A DNA stretch of 29,846 bases from assembly GCA_036759545.1 (NCBI GenBank), contig DAIOUL010000028.1, positions 1 to 29,846 of the forward strand. Reading direction: 5' to 3'. Position numbers and translations under genes: made by a program. Below, piece by piece: positions 1-8,933 of this stretch. Under the pieces are notes generated by a model, which saw nothing but the letters and a program-made list of their open reading frames with translations, did not search any database and was not told the origin of the DNA. Each line of letters opens with the position of its first letter. Within the stretch, counting starts at the first letter, position 1. This DNA comes from 66-474 sp036759545 (GTDB taxonomy: Bacteria; Pseudomonadota; Gammaproteobacteria; Xanthomonadales; Rhodanobacteraceae).

Positions 1-127
1 ATTACTCGCCGCATCCTGCGGCTCGCCCTTCGGGCCATCGGCTTCGCCGATGTTCGCTCCGGCATCCTGCCTTCGCAGTCCGGGTTCCGTTCGCGTCAAA
101 ACCGCGAACGGCCCCGGAATGACGACA
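1..127 (-). repeat. Palindrome-rich intergenic repeat downstream of recD
   Basis: This non-coding tail follows the recD stop codon and holds no credible gene. It is dense in short perfect palindromes: GCCC-TTC-GGGC at 25-35, a 7-bp stem CATCGGC/GCCGATG with a TTC loop at 36-52, and a 9-bp stem at 87-111. The 9-mer GCATCCTGC occurs twice (11-19 and 62-70). The end nearest recD reads CGTCATTCCGG on the minus strand, a core shared with the repeat at 15645-15712. This looks like a dispersed extragenic repeat unit. That membership is inferred from only two copies in the window. Confidence 0.55.
87..111 (-). other. Stem-loop just 3' of recD
   Basis: CCGTTCGCG (87-95) pairs perfectly with CGCGAACGG (103-111) around a 7-base loop. 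It begins 17 bases beyond the recD stop codon on the transcribed strand. No T-run follows it on the minus strand, so it does not qualify as a classical intrinsic terminator. It could stabilise the 3' end of the recCBD transcript or simply be part of the dispersed repeat. Confidence 0.45.
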
Positions 128-1813
128 TTAAATGGTGTGTGGTAAAGATTCCGCAATCGAAGTTGGGGCGGCGGCCGCCTCGCGCAAGCGGTCGGCCAAA
201 CCGTTCCAGCGCTGCGTACGACGCGCGATGCCGGCGCGCAGCAGCGTTTCGTCGCCATAGATATGCAATACCGAACGCGCGCGGGTCACGCCGGTGTAGA
301 GCAGTTCGCGCGTCAGCACGCGCGTGTCGGCGCCGAGCACCAGCGCGACCGAATCGAATTCCGAACCCTGCGCCTTGTGCACGGTCAGCGCGAACGCGCC
401 CTCAAACGAAGGCAGCGCTGCGGGCGAGATCGCGCGCGGTGCGCCGTCCGCACCTTCGAACCAGATTTTCGGATCGCCGGCCGCATCCGGCCAGACCACG
501 CCGACGTCGCCGTTGAAAAGATTCAGCTCCGCGCGGTTGGCGGTGACCATCAGCATCCGGCCGCGCCACCACTGCGCATCTGCGCGCACGCCGGCGTGGC
601 GCTTCAAACGTTGCTCGATCACGCGATCCAGCGCGAGGCTGCCCGAAGGCCCCTGGCGCAAGGCGGTCAGGACGCGAAAGCGATTCGCGGCCTGCAAGGC
701 TCGTGCGGGACCGTGCGCATCGAGAATTGCGCGGTACGCACCGACCGCATGCCCGATGAGTTGTGCGTGATGGTTGTCGTCGTCGACCAGCCGGATTTCA
801 CCCCCAGCCTGCAAGATCGCCAATGCCGCGTTCGCTTCGTCGCCCACGACCGCATCTGCCAGCCGGCGCAGGGGCGAATCCGCCGCGAAACGGTGGCTCT
901 GCGTCAGGTGCGTGTGACAGTGCGACAGCGGCGGCGCGCGTGCGGCGTCGACCAGCGCGCCCAGCACGTCGCCTGCCTCCACCGCGGACAACTGATCCGG
1001 ATCGCCCAGCAGGATCAGCATCGCATCTTCGCGCGCCGCATCCGCCAATTTGACCATCAGCGGCAAGTCCACCATCGAAACTTCGTCCACCACCACCACA
1101 TCGAACGGCAGCGGCAAATTGCGATGGAACTTCGCGCCCGCGCGATTCGGCGAAAGGCCGAGCAGGCGATGCAGGGTGAACGCATCGCGCGGGATTATCT
1201 CGGCGATCGCGTCGGGCAACGCGAGTTGCGGCAATTGCGCGCGCACGCTTTGCGCTAGGCGCGCGGCGGCCTTGCCGGTGGGCGCCGCCAAGGCGATGCG
1301 CAGGGTGCGTTCGCGCGCGTGTGCTTCTTCCGCGAGCCTTGCGAGCATGCGCACCACGCCATGCGTTTTGCCGGTGCCGGGCCCGCCGGTGATCACGGTC
1401 AGCCGCTCCGTTCGTGCGCGGGCGATGAGATCGCGGGCGAGCCGATGCTCGTATCCGTAATAGCGGCGCAGATACACGCGGCCTTGCCGATCCAGCACCA
1501 GTGGTTTGCGTTCCACCGTTTCGTTCGCGGTTGCCGGGTGGACCGCCTCGCTCTCGCGTAACAGACCATGCCACGCCGCCGCATCCGGCAGCGCGGGCAC
1601 TTCACCGCGTCCGTCGAAACCCGCGAGCCAAGTCTGCGCCGCATCCAGTTGCAGGGCGCTGTGGCCTTCATTTACCGCGTGCGCGGCGATCGCCGCGGCC
1701 AGCGCGACCTCGGGCGCCGATTCCGGAAATGCGCGCGCGATCCAGTCGCCGAGCGCCGCGTCCACGCGGCGCAATCCGCCGTTGCGAATCAGAGTTTGCA
1801 GGTTCGCATTCAT
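128..1813 (-). CDS. recD: RecD, exodeoxyribonuclease V alpha subunit
   Basis: This is the 5'-3' helicase (SF1B) subunit of RecBCD, acting in the cytoplasm on double-strand DNA ends. The 561-residue product is near the usual RecD length. Visible motifs are Walker A GGPGTGKT (143-150), the following motif APTGKAAARL (178-187), Walker B VVVVDEVSMVD (239-249), motif III LLGDPDQLSAVEAGDVL (268-284), the UvrD-like C-terminal motif LTVHKAQGSEFDSV (476-489) and motif VI LLYTGVTRARS (504-514). The first 110 residues match the divergent N-terminal RecD region that contacts RecB/RecC. The ATG overlaps the recB TGA in an ATGA arrangement (1810-1813), so translation is probably coupled. It is the last gene of recC-recB-recD. 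All helicase motifs look intact. Confidence 0.96.
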   Translation of the reverse strand: MNANLQTLIRNGGLRRVDAALGDWIARAFPESAPEVALAAAIAAHAVNEGHSALQLDAAQTWLAGFDGRGEVPALPDAAAWHGLLRESEAVHPATANETVERKPLVLDRQGRVYLRRYYGYEHRLARDLIARARTERLTVITGGPGTGKTHGVVRMLARLAEEAHARERTLRIALAAPTGKAAARLAQSVRAQLPQLALPDAIAEIIPRDAFTLHRLLGLSPNRAGAKFHRNLPLPFDVVVVDEVSMVDLPLMVKLADAAREDAMLILLGDPDQLSAVEAGDVLGALVDAARAPPLSHCHTHLTQSHRFAADSPLRRLADAVVGDEANAALAILQAGGEIRLVDDDNHHAQLIGHAVGAYRAILDAHGPARALQAANRFRVLTALRQGPSGSLALDRVIEQRLKRHAGVRADAQWWRGRMLMVTANRAELNLFNGDVGVVWPDAAGDPKIWFEGADGAPRAISPAALPSFEGAFALTVHKAQGSEFDSVALVLGADTRVLTRELLYTGVTRARSVLHIYGDETLLRAGIARRTQRWNGLADRLREAAAAPTSIAESLPHTI

Positions 1814-4800
1814 GCGACGCGCTCCAGTTCACCGTCGAACAACCCATCCATCTGCTCGATCAGCGCGCGCGGCGGTCGGTCGCGGTGCACGCCGTGGCCA
1901 TCGCGCAGATCGCGCACGAACAGGTAATAAACGTCGCCGATGTGCGCATCGTAGTCGTAGCCGGGCAGCACCGAGCGCAACCAGCGGTGCAGCGCCAGCA
2001 CGTACAACAGGTACTGCAAGTCGTAATCGTGCGCGGCGATCGCGGCGCGCAACGCATCGGCGTCGTAGGCCGGCAGCAGGTTGGTCTTCCAGTCGATCAG
2101 GTGATAACGGCCGTCATGCTCGAACACCAGGTCCATGATGCCGGTCAGCAGACCCTGCAATCGCGCGACGCCGAATCCGCTGCGGCCGTGCTGGTAACCA
2201 TGCCGGTGCAGCAGCGCGAACAGCGCGTCCGCGTGCGCGGGCGCGAGGCGCAGGTGGAACTCCATTTCTGCACGCCGCCGCTGCGATGGCACGTCGCACA
2301 GCCGCGCACCGCATTCGAGCCGCACGTTCAACGCGCCATGCATGCAATCGGCGACCTGAGCCATCGCGCGCTCGATCGAAACCGTCCCCGGCTCGGGCAA
2401 GCCCTGTGCACGCAGACTGCGGGCGATCAGGTCATGTTGGTCTTTCGGAATTTCGTCCGCATCGCGCCACGCGTCGAAATCCGCGCGCTCCAGCGCCGCG
2501 TGCACCGCCGTACCGAAACGCGCGCCGCCCAACGTGGGCCTGCCGAAATCCAGTCGCGGAATGTCATCAACGCCCACGGCGATGAAAGGAGTGAAGCGGG
2601 GAATCCGTCCGCGCGGCGGTATGTTCGTCAAGGACACCGTGTCGCCATCTGCAGCCGCAGCCGCGTCGCCACTCCCCGGCGCGGGATCGGACTCGTTGCC
2701 GCGCGCATCGCCGCGTACCAGCCGTGAAAACGACCAGATTTTCCAGTCGCGCTCGATCGCGTCGTGGAACTCCGCCGCCCTGATTTGCGTCACGCCGGGT
2801 TGCGGCTTCGACAATCGCTTCGCGCTCGCTTCCCGCAGCGGCACGACGGCGACGTGGCCCTTGCCGCGCGCGACCAGTTCGGCCAGTACCTGTTCGCACG
2901 CGGACTCGCCGAAATCCAGCGGCGCCTCGCGTCCCGCCGCATACAACAGCCAGTGCAACGCCGTTTCGTCCGCCTGTTTGACGCAACCCCACGGCAGCAC
3001 GCAGGCCGCGCGCGCACGCGTCACCCCGACATAGAATTTGCGCACTTCCTCGCCGAGCGCTTCCTGCCGCGCGCGCGTTTCGATCGCGGGGTCGGTCTCG
3101 TTTCCGATCGTGACGCATGCAGCTTCGCCTTGGTGGTACCAGGTGAGTGCCGGCTTCCTGCCGTTTTTGTTCGATGCGTGTCCCGATGCCGCGCATGGCA
3201 ACAACACCACGCTGTATTCCAGTCCCTTGGCCGCGTGCACCGTGGCGACCTGCACCGCCTGCGCGTCGGTGTCCAGGCGCAGCCGCACCGCATCCGCGTC
3301 GGTGTCATCCGCACTTCTGCGCAACGCGCGCGCGTACATCTCGCACAGATCGTCGATGCCGAAACACGCCGCGTAATCGTCCTGCAGCAGTTCGGCAAGT
3401 TGCAGGTAGTTGGCGACGCGGCGATCGCCGCCGGGCAACGCGCGCAGCCGCGGTGCGGCTTGAGCGATCAATCGGTGCAGCAGCGGCAGCGGCCCGTGCC
3501 GTTGCACCAGCGCGGCCCATTCCGCGGTTTCGGTCAGCAGCGCATCCATCGCTGCGCCATCGTTGCAGGTGCGGGCGATCGCGGACGCATCATCGCCGAC
3601 CAGCAGCGATGCGCGCGCCGCGCGCGCGCGGGGAGCATCCGCCGGATCGCGCAGTGCTTCCAGCAACAGGCGCAGATCACCGGCTTCCTCGCTGGCGTAG
3701 ACGCTGGCGCGCAGGCAGGAAGCGGCCGGCACGCCGGCGCGCGACAGCGCACGCTGCATGGAGCGCGCTTCGCGGTTGCTGTCGACCAACACCGCGATGT
3801 CGCGCGCGCGCAACTCGCGCGTGCCGCCGTCGCCTTCGCGCAACAACACGCGGCCTGCCCGGGCGCCTTCCAGCCAGTCGACGATCTGCGCCACGCACGC
3901 CGCTTCGATGCGCGACTGCGCGTCGCCCTTGTTGTGGAGTTTCGGCTTGCCTTTGCCCGTGGGTTCGGGTGTCGGCAACCGCCAGATCTGCAGGCCGGAT
4001 GCGGGTTGGCCATCCACCAGCAAAGCGCGTTGCGCGACGCGCGGTGCCGAATGCACGTCCTCGTGCGCGATGCCCGCTTCGACGAATGCGTCCTCGCGCG
4101 AGAACAGCGCGTTGATCGCTGCATTGACGCCGACACCGGCGCGCTGGCTTTCGTCCAGCCGCAGCGGTTCGCCCTGCGCATCGTTTTTCGCCATCAACCA
4201 GGCGTGCACGTCGCCGCCGCGGAAGCCATAGATCGCCTGCTTGGGATCGCCGACCAGCACCAGCGCGCCGCCATCGTGCGCGAAAAGTTTCTTCAAGATC
4301 TTCCACTGTTGCGGATCGGTGTCCTGGAACTCGTCCACCAGCGCGACCGGCCAGCGTTCCCGTATCGCGCGCACTGCGCGCGCGCCGCGTCGCGGATCCT
4401 CCAGCGCGGCAGCGAGTTCATCCACCGCCTGATCGTGGCCGATCATCCCCAGTGCTTTCATGCGTGCGGGCAGTTCGCGTTCAAGATACGCGCGCGCGTC
4501 CAGCAGGAGTTTCGCGCGTGCCTCGCGCTCGAGTTTCTCCAGTACCTTGATGTTCTGGTCGAGATCGGCGATGGCGGCGTACACCGGGCCTTCGGGCTTG
4601 CGTCTGCAGCTCGCGAGTTTCTCCAGCTCCGCTTCCGATAGGTCTTTCAGCGCCTTGCGCGCTCCGGCGGACAACAGATCCGCGGCGATACCGCTTTGCG
4701 CCCACGCGCGCAGTTCGTGCAAACCTTCTGCGCGGCTTTTGCGCGCGCCCGCGTGGCTGATGCAGTCAGCGAGTTCCTTCAGTGCGGCCTGCAACGCAGC

Positions 4801-5529
4801 GTCGTCCCAGCCGGCGATCGCGTTGCGAATCGCATCGAGCCGCGCCAGGATTTCTTCGCGCGGCGCTTTCGAATCCCGCGCGGACGCCTGCAGCTCGGGG
4901 GCATTGCCGACGCAACGCCCGCGCCAGCGCGGATCGCAGACCTGCTTCGCGAGCGCATCCGGCGTGCGCCAGGTCTCCGCCAGCAGGCGCGCGGCTTCTG
5001 CATCGGTCGAACATACGCGCCAGAAGTCCTCGATGATTTCCCGCTGCAAAGCGCGCGCGTCTTCCAGCAGTTCCGGTTCGATCGGCGGGCGGCCGGTCTC
5101 GAAGCCGAATTCGCTCAAGCATCGATTGCAGAAAGCGTGCAACGTGCCGATCACCGCGGTGTCCATGGCCAGCTCGGCTGCGCGTGCGCGCTCTTCCAGC
5201 GTCTCCGCATCGTTGCCCGCGAGTGCCTGTGCGATCACCGCCCGCGTGGCTTGCGTCTCGCCGTCTTCACCGTCACGTACGCGCGCCGGGTTTTCCGCGA
5301 GCAGGATTTCCGCAGCCATGCGCAAGCGCTTGCGCAAACGCATCGTCAGTTCCGCGGTTGCCGCGCGGGTGAAAGTGGCGACGACGACGCGCTCCGGCAT
5401 CAAACCGCGTTCCAGGATCAACCGCAGATGCAGCGTGGCGATGGTGAAGGTTTTGCCGGTACCTGCGCTGGCTTCCACCAGCCGCACGCCCGACAGCGGC
5501 AAGTTCAGTGGCGTGAGATCAGCGCTCAC
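1810..5529 (-). CDS. recB: RecB, exodeoxyribonuclease V beta subunit
   Basis: This is the 3'-5' helicase plus nuclease subunit of RecBCD. The start chosen is the GTG at 5527-5529, which overlaps the recC stop as GTGA. It puts the helicase domain seven residues from the N-terminus, as in other RecB proteins, and gives 1239 residues. A longer reading frame extends upstream, but those 102 residues lie inside recC and are low-complexity. Motifs are Walker A EASAGTGKTF (19-28), Walker B ALVDEFQDTDP (396-406), motif III GDPKQAIYGFRGGD (427-440) and a helicase motif VI-like VGVTRAR. The C-terminal nuclease has FGTAVHAALE, then GIMD...LIDWKTN with D1133, D1146 and K1148. Their spacing equals the catalytic D-D-K triad of E. 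coli RecB (D1067, D1080, K1082). A QxxxY-type segment LQYLLYVLAL follows. The enzyme therefore appears fully active as helicase and nuclease. Confidence 0.96.
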   Translation of the reverse strand: MSADLTPLNLPLSGVRLVEASAGTGKTFTIATLHLRLILERGLMPERVVVATFTRAATAELTMRLRKRLRMAAEILLAENPARVRDGEDGETQATRAVIAQALAGNDAETLEERARAAELAMDTAVIGTLHAFCNRCLSEFGFETGRPPIEPELLEDARALQREIIEDFWRVCSTDAEAARLLAETWRTPDALAKQVCDPRWRGRCVGNAPELQASARDSKAPREEILARLDAIRNAIAGWDDAALQAALKELADCISHAGARKSRAEGLHELRAWAQSGIAADLLSAGARKALKDLSEAELEKLASCRRKPEGPVYAAIADLDQNIKVLEKLEREARAKLLLDARAYLERELPARMKALGMIGHDQAVDELAAALEDPRRGARAVRAIRERWPVALVDEFQDTDPQQWKILKKLFAHDGGALVLVGDPKQAIYGFRGGDVHAWLMAKNDAQGEPLRLDESQRAGVGVNAAINALFSREDAFVEAGIAHEDVHSAPRVAQRALLVDGQPASGLQIWRLPTPEPTGKGKPKLHNKGDAQSRIEAACVAQIVDWLEGARAGRVLLREGDGGTRELRARDIAVLVDSNREARSMQRALSRAGVPAASCLRASVYASEEAGDLRLLLEALRDPADAPRARAARASLLVGDDASAIARTCNDGAAMDALLTETAEWAALVQRHGPLPLLHRLIAQAAPRLRALPGGDRRVANYLQLAELLQDDYAACFGIDDLCEMYARALRRSADDTDADAVRLRLDTDAQAVQVATVHAAKGLEYSVVLLPCAASGHASNKNGRKPALTWYHQGEAACVTIGNETDPAIETRARQEALGEEVRKFYVGVTRARAACVLPWGCVKQADETALHWLLYAAGREAPLDFGESACEQVLAELVARGKGHVAVVPLREASAKRLSKPQPGVTQIRAAEFHDAIERDWKIWSFSRLVRGDARGNESDPAPGSGDAAAAADGDTVSLTNIPPRGRIPRFTPFIAVGVDDIPRLDFGRPTLGGARFGTAVHAALERADFDAWRDADEIPKDQHDLIARSLRAQGLPEPGTVSIERAMAQVADCMHGALNVRLECGARLCDVPSQRRRAEMEFHLRLAPAHADALFALLHRHGYQHGRSGFGVARLQGLLTGIMDLVFEHDGRYHLIDWKTNLLPAYDADALRAAIAAHDYDLQYLLYVLALHRWLRSVLPGYDYDAHIGDVYYLFVRDLRDGHGVHRDRPPRALIEQMDGLFDGELERVA

Positions 5530-8500
5530 GGGAACTGCTCCACCCACGCGTGCGCAGGATGCGCGAACACCGCCAGCGCGGTCCGGTGCAGTGAAAGCGC
5601 GGGCTCGCCGTTCCACGGGCCGGGAAGATCGCGTCCGCGCCAAGCAATGCAAACCGCATCGCTTTCGAATTCGTTGGGGCCGCCGAAACCGTTCTCGCCC
5701 GCTGCCTGTCGCGCGGCCTTTTCGAAAGTGTCGTTGCCGACAGGAACCTCGGCGATGTCGAACGCGCCTCCCGCTTCCGCGCAAGCCACCGCGTGATCCC
5801 ACGACGTGCGCACGAAGAACGGCAGCGGCGCGCAACGGCCTCGCGCTTGCAACTCCATCAAAGCGCGCAACCGTTCGCGCGCCTCTTCCCGCTCGAGCTT
5901 CGGCAGCTCAAACGAACAGGTTTCTCCCTTGTCATCGAGCCCAACCAGCACCACACGCCGATCCACGCCGACGGCTGCGCACAGCAGCGCCTCCAGCCAT
6001 GCGCGCAGCACGTGGCGGCCGTCTATTTCTCCAGGCCGCACGTGCAGCACGCCACCGGGGTAAACAACGGCCGGCGCGCCTTCCAGCCGCGCACCATCGC
6101 TCCACTCCGCGCGCAGGTTCTCGGCCGGCAGCGGTGCGGCGTTTCCGGTGAATTGCAGCACGGCCGAACGCAACGCATCGGCACGCACGTGCGCCTCGCG
6201 CAAGGCTTCGTCGCCGAGCGCGCCGGGAGGCAACTGGCCGCGCGCGCGCAGCAGGTCGCGATCGGCGGATGCATTGCCTTCGCCGAATTCCAGCAGTGCG
6301 CGCGTGAGGCTCCAGCGTGTCAGGCCATCGCCCGGAGACAACGGTTCGTCGTCCGCGTCATCGCGTGCGTCGCGCGGCAACTTCAATTCCAGACCGTGCT
6401 CCAGAAAACCGCGCGCGGGATCGAGCAGGAACCGGCGCAACTCGTCGAGCGTCAGGGTGGTGGATGGCGCTGTTTCGATTCGCGGAAGCGGCGCCTCCGG
6501 CGCGAATGGTCCGATCGCCGCTTGTGCCTCGGGCGTGCCTGCCGCGGCCAGCCACTCTCTGCGATATGAGCGCGGCGCAGCGGCATCGAACAACGCAGGA
6601 TCGAACGGATGCAGCGGTTGCAACTGCGGCAACAACTTGTCCTGCGCATCGCGCGTGTGCTCGTCCACCGGCGGCGCGAGATAACCTTCGCGCAGCACGT
6701 CCATCAGCTCCGCAACGACCACCGACGGCGCCAGCACCTCGTTGCTGTGCGCGTCGCGGCCGATCCAGCTCACATAGAAGATATCGCGCGCCGACGCGAT
6801 CAGTTGCAGGAACAGCAGGCGGTCGTCTTCGCGAACGCTGCGGTCGCCGCGTTCGCGTTTGCCAGCACGGGCGTCGCGCGCGAGTGGATCGAGCCCGCCC
6901 GAATCGCGACGCGGAAATGCGGCCTCGTCCATGCCGAGCAGGCAGATCACGCGAAACGGCACCACGCGCAGCGGCACCATGCCGCAAAATGTGACCCCTC
7001 CGGAAAACAACTGCTGGCGCGGATCGGGTTCATTCAGACGTTCGCGCAGGAATGCGCGCAGGTCCGCCCACGCGAGCGACTGCACCGAAGCGGCTTGCGT
7101 GTGTTCGACCAGATCCTCCAGCGCGCCGCGCATACGCTCCAGCGCGCGGCTCTCGGCGATGTCGGTGCTGTCGCTCTCATACAGATCATCGAACAATGCA
7201 TTCAACCTGCGCTGCCATTCGGCCGCGCCGAATTCGTGCGCAGACCACTCGCGCAACCGGCGATACGCATCGAGCACCGCCAGCAGCGCATCCATGTGCG
7301 CGAAGGCCGCGCCTTCGATGCCCGCCAGCGGCGCCACGCCCGCGACCAGCGCATCGTCGTCATCGTCACCGCAGGCGAAACCCGCGAACATTCGATCCAG
7401 CCCGAACGCGAACGAGAACTCGCGGTAGCCGCCGACCTGGGCGCGTGCGCGCTCGTCCTCGCCCCAGCGCACTCCGCTTTCCTTCAGTTGCCGCGACAAC
7501 TGCTCCAGTTCGTTCGAAGCGAGATCGAAACGGCGCGATACACCGGGCACGGCGAGGACGTCCAGAATTTCGCTGGCACTCCAGCGCGACTTCGGCGCAT
7601 CCAGCAGGGAAAGGAACAGGTGCGAAGCGGGATGCGCAGCACCCATCGGCACGTCGCCGAGGTTGTAAGGAATGAAACGCGGATCGTGTTCGGGCACGCC
7701 GCCGAACACCGCCTCGATCGCGGGCCGGTATGCAGCCATGTCCGGCATCATCACCGCGATGTCACGCGGTTTCAGCGTGGGATCGGCCGCGAACATCGCC
7801 AGCAATCGGTCATGCAGTGTCTGCACTTCGCGCAGGACCGTGTGACAGGCGTGGAACTGGATCGAATCGTCCGGCAGCGCCGCGCGATCGTCTTCGCGCG
7901 CGACGCGATGATCGAGGATGTCGTCGCGCACACGGCCGAGCAAAGTGTCGCGTTTGATTCCATCCTCATCGAACAGATCGACCTCCGTATCCGGCTGCAC
8001 GTGCTCGTAGCCGTACAGCAACTCCAGGAACTCCGCCGCCGCGCCGCCGAGCGAGGTCACCAACGGATTGCCGCCGTCCTTCTCAAGCAGGCGGGCGCGT
8101 ACTTCGCGGCGCGAGCGCGGCGTGTCGCCCAGGTATTCGCGCGAAGGCAGCGGCAGGAAGAAATCCATTTCGCAATGGCGCGCCGCGACGCCGAGCATGC
8201 GCAGCACATCCGGCGAGACGTTGGCGCAAGCGAAGGCGTGCACGTGCGCAGGCAATCCGGGCGGCGCAGGTTGGTCGCCCCGCGATTCGTTGCCCGGATA
8301 ATCCGGATCGAAATCGCGCAACCAGCTCTCCACACGCGCCGCGCGCGAAACACCGCCGGCGCGCGCGACCAGCCTGCGCCACAGTTCGGCCTGCCAATCG
8401 TCGCGATCCCCACCACGCTCCCAACGCAACAACTTCTCGCGGCGATAGCCCTGCATGCGCTCATACACGTGCGCCAGCTCGCCGGCGAGCGCGTAACGGC

Positions 8501-8867
8501 GCAGCGGATCGCCCTCACCCGCGAGGTATTCGCGCAGCGGCGCCAGCGCCCCGCCTTCGAGCGGCTCGCCGAGCAATGCATGTAGGTGCCAGCGCAGCAC
8601 GTCCGGTTCGAACGGCGAACGCCGCGGCAGATCCGGTCGCGCCGCGCGCAGGAGATTCCAGGCGAATTCCGCCGGCGCAAGGAAATCGACATTCGCAAAT
8701 ACGCCGAGCTTTTCCGCAAGATGCACCTGCAACCAGCGCCGCAACCCCGTCTGCGGCACCAATATCCGCGCGGGTACCAGCGGGTTTTCGCGCACCTGCG
8801 TGCGCAAGCGCCCGCCGAGCGCGTCGGCCAACGTCGCCGCATCGTTGCCGGTGTAGAGGGTGAACAC
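5526..8867 (-). CDS. recC: RecC, exodeoxyribonuclease V gamma subunit
   Basis: This is the Chi-scanning, non-catalytic subunit of RecBCD that splits the duplex and channels the strands. The 1113 residues are close to the E. coli protein (about 1120). Recognisable blocks are the N-terminal PARILVPQTGLRRWLQVHLA segment of the degenerate helicase fold, GMVPLRVVPFRVICLLGMDE with AAFPRR after it, and WIGRDAHSNEVLAPSVVVAE, a typical RecC signature. The start is GTG (8865-8867). It is the only usable start after an in-frame TAG upstream, and no convincing Shine-Dalgarno sequence precedes it. The gene begins 66 bases after the ABC permease stop, with no hairpin terminator seen between them, so some readthrough from the exporter operon is possible. 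Its stop overlaps the recB GTG. Confidence 0.95.
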   Translation of the reverse strand: MFTLYTGNDAATLADALGGRLRTQVRENPLVPARILVPQTGLRRWLQVHLAEKLGVFANVDFLAPAEFAWNLLRAARPDLPRRSPFEPDVLRWHLHALLGEPLEGGALAPLREYLAGEGDPLRRYALAGELAHVYERMQGYRREKLLRWERGGDRDDWQAELWRRLVARAGGVSRAARVESWLRDFDPDYPGNESRGDQPAPPGLPAHVHAFACANVSPDVLRMLGVAARHCEMDFFLPLPSREYLGDTPRSRREVRARLLEKDGGNPLVTSLGGAAAEFLELLYGYEHVQPDTEVDLFDEDGIKRDTLLGRVRDDILDHRVAREDDRAALPDDSIQFHACHTVLREVQTLHDRLLAMFAADPTLKPRDIAVMMPDMAAYRPAIEAVFGGVPEHDPRFIPYNLGDVPMGAAHPASHLFLSLLDAPKSRWSASEILDVLAVPGVSRRFDLASNELEQLSRQLKESGVRWGEDERARAQVGGYREFSFAFGLDRMFAGFACGDDDDDALVAGVAPLAGIEGAAFAHMDALLAVLDAYRRLREWSAHEFGAAEWQRRLNALFDDLYESDSTDIAESRALERMRGALEDLVEHTQAASVQSLAWADLRAFLRERLNEPDPRQQLFSGGVTFCGMVPLRVVPFRVICLLGMDEAAFPRRDSGGLDPLARDARAGKRERGDRSVREDDRLLFLQLIASARDIFYVSWIGRDAHSNEVLAPSVVVAELMDVLREGYLAPPVDEHTRDAQDKLLPQLQPLHPFDPALFDAAAPRSYRREWLAAAGTPEAQAAIGPFAPEAPLPRIETAPSTTLTLDELRRFLLDPARGFLEHGLELKLPRDARDDADDEPLSPGDGLTRWSLTRALLEFGEGNASADRDLLRARGQLPPGALGDEALREAHVRADALRSAVLQFTGNAAPLPAENLRAEWSDGARLEGAPAVVYPGGVLHVRPGEIDGRHVLRAWLEALLCAAVGVDRRVVLVGLDDKGETCSFELPKLEREEARERLRALMELQARGRCAPLPFFVRTSWDHAVACAEAGGAFDIAEVPVGNDTFEKAARQAAGENGFGGPNEFESDAVCIAWRGRDLPGPWNGEPALSLHRTALAVFAHPAHAWVEQFP

Positions 8868-8933
8868 GCGTGCGGTTATCCGGAGGAATCGCGCAAGTAT
8901 GCACGCAGGCGTCTCGGCTCGTGCGACGCGCTG

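Noticed and set aside
1..127. Intrinsic terminator for recD
   Set aside because: The stem at 87-111 is strong but lacks a following T-run on the transcribed strand. It is listed as a stem-loop within a repeat instead.
263..1258. Open frames on the plus strand across recD
   Set aside because: They are antisense shadows of a gene with intact helicase motifs, with no start signals or domain character of their own.
5530..5835. N-terminal extension of RecB to 5835
   Set aside because: The extra 102 residues lie within recC and are Arg/Ala-rich. The GTG at 5527-5529 overlaps the recC stop and puts Walker A where RecB proteins have it.
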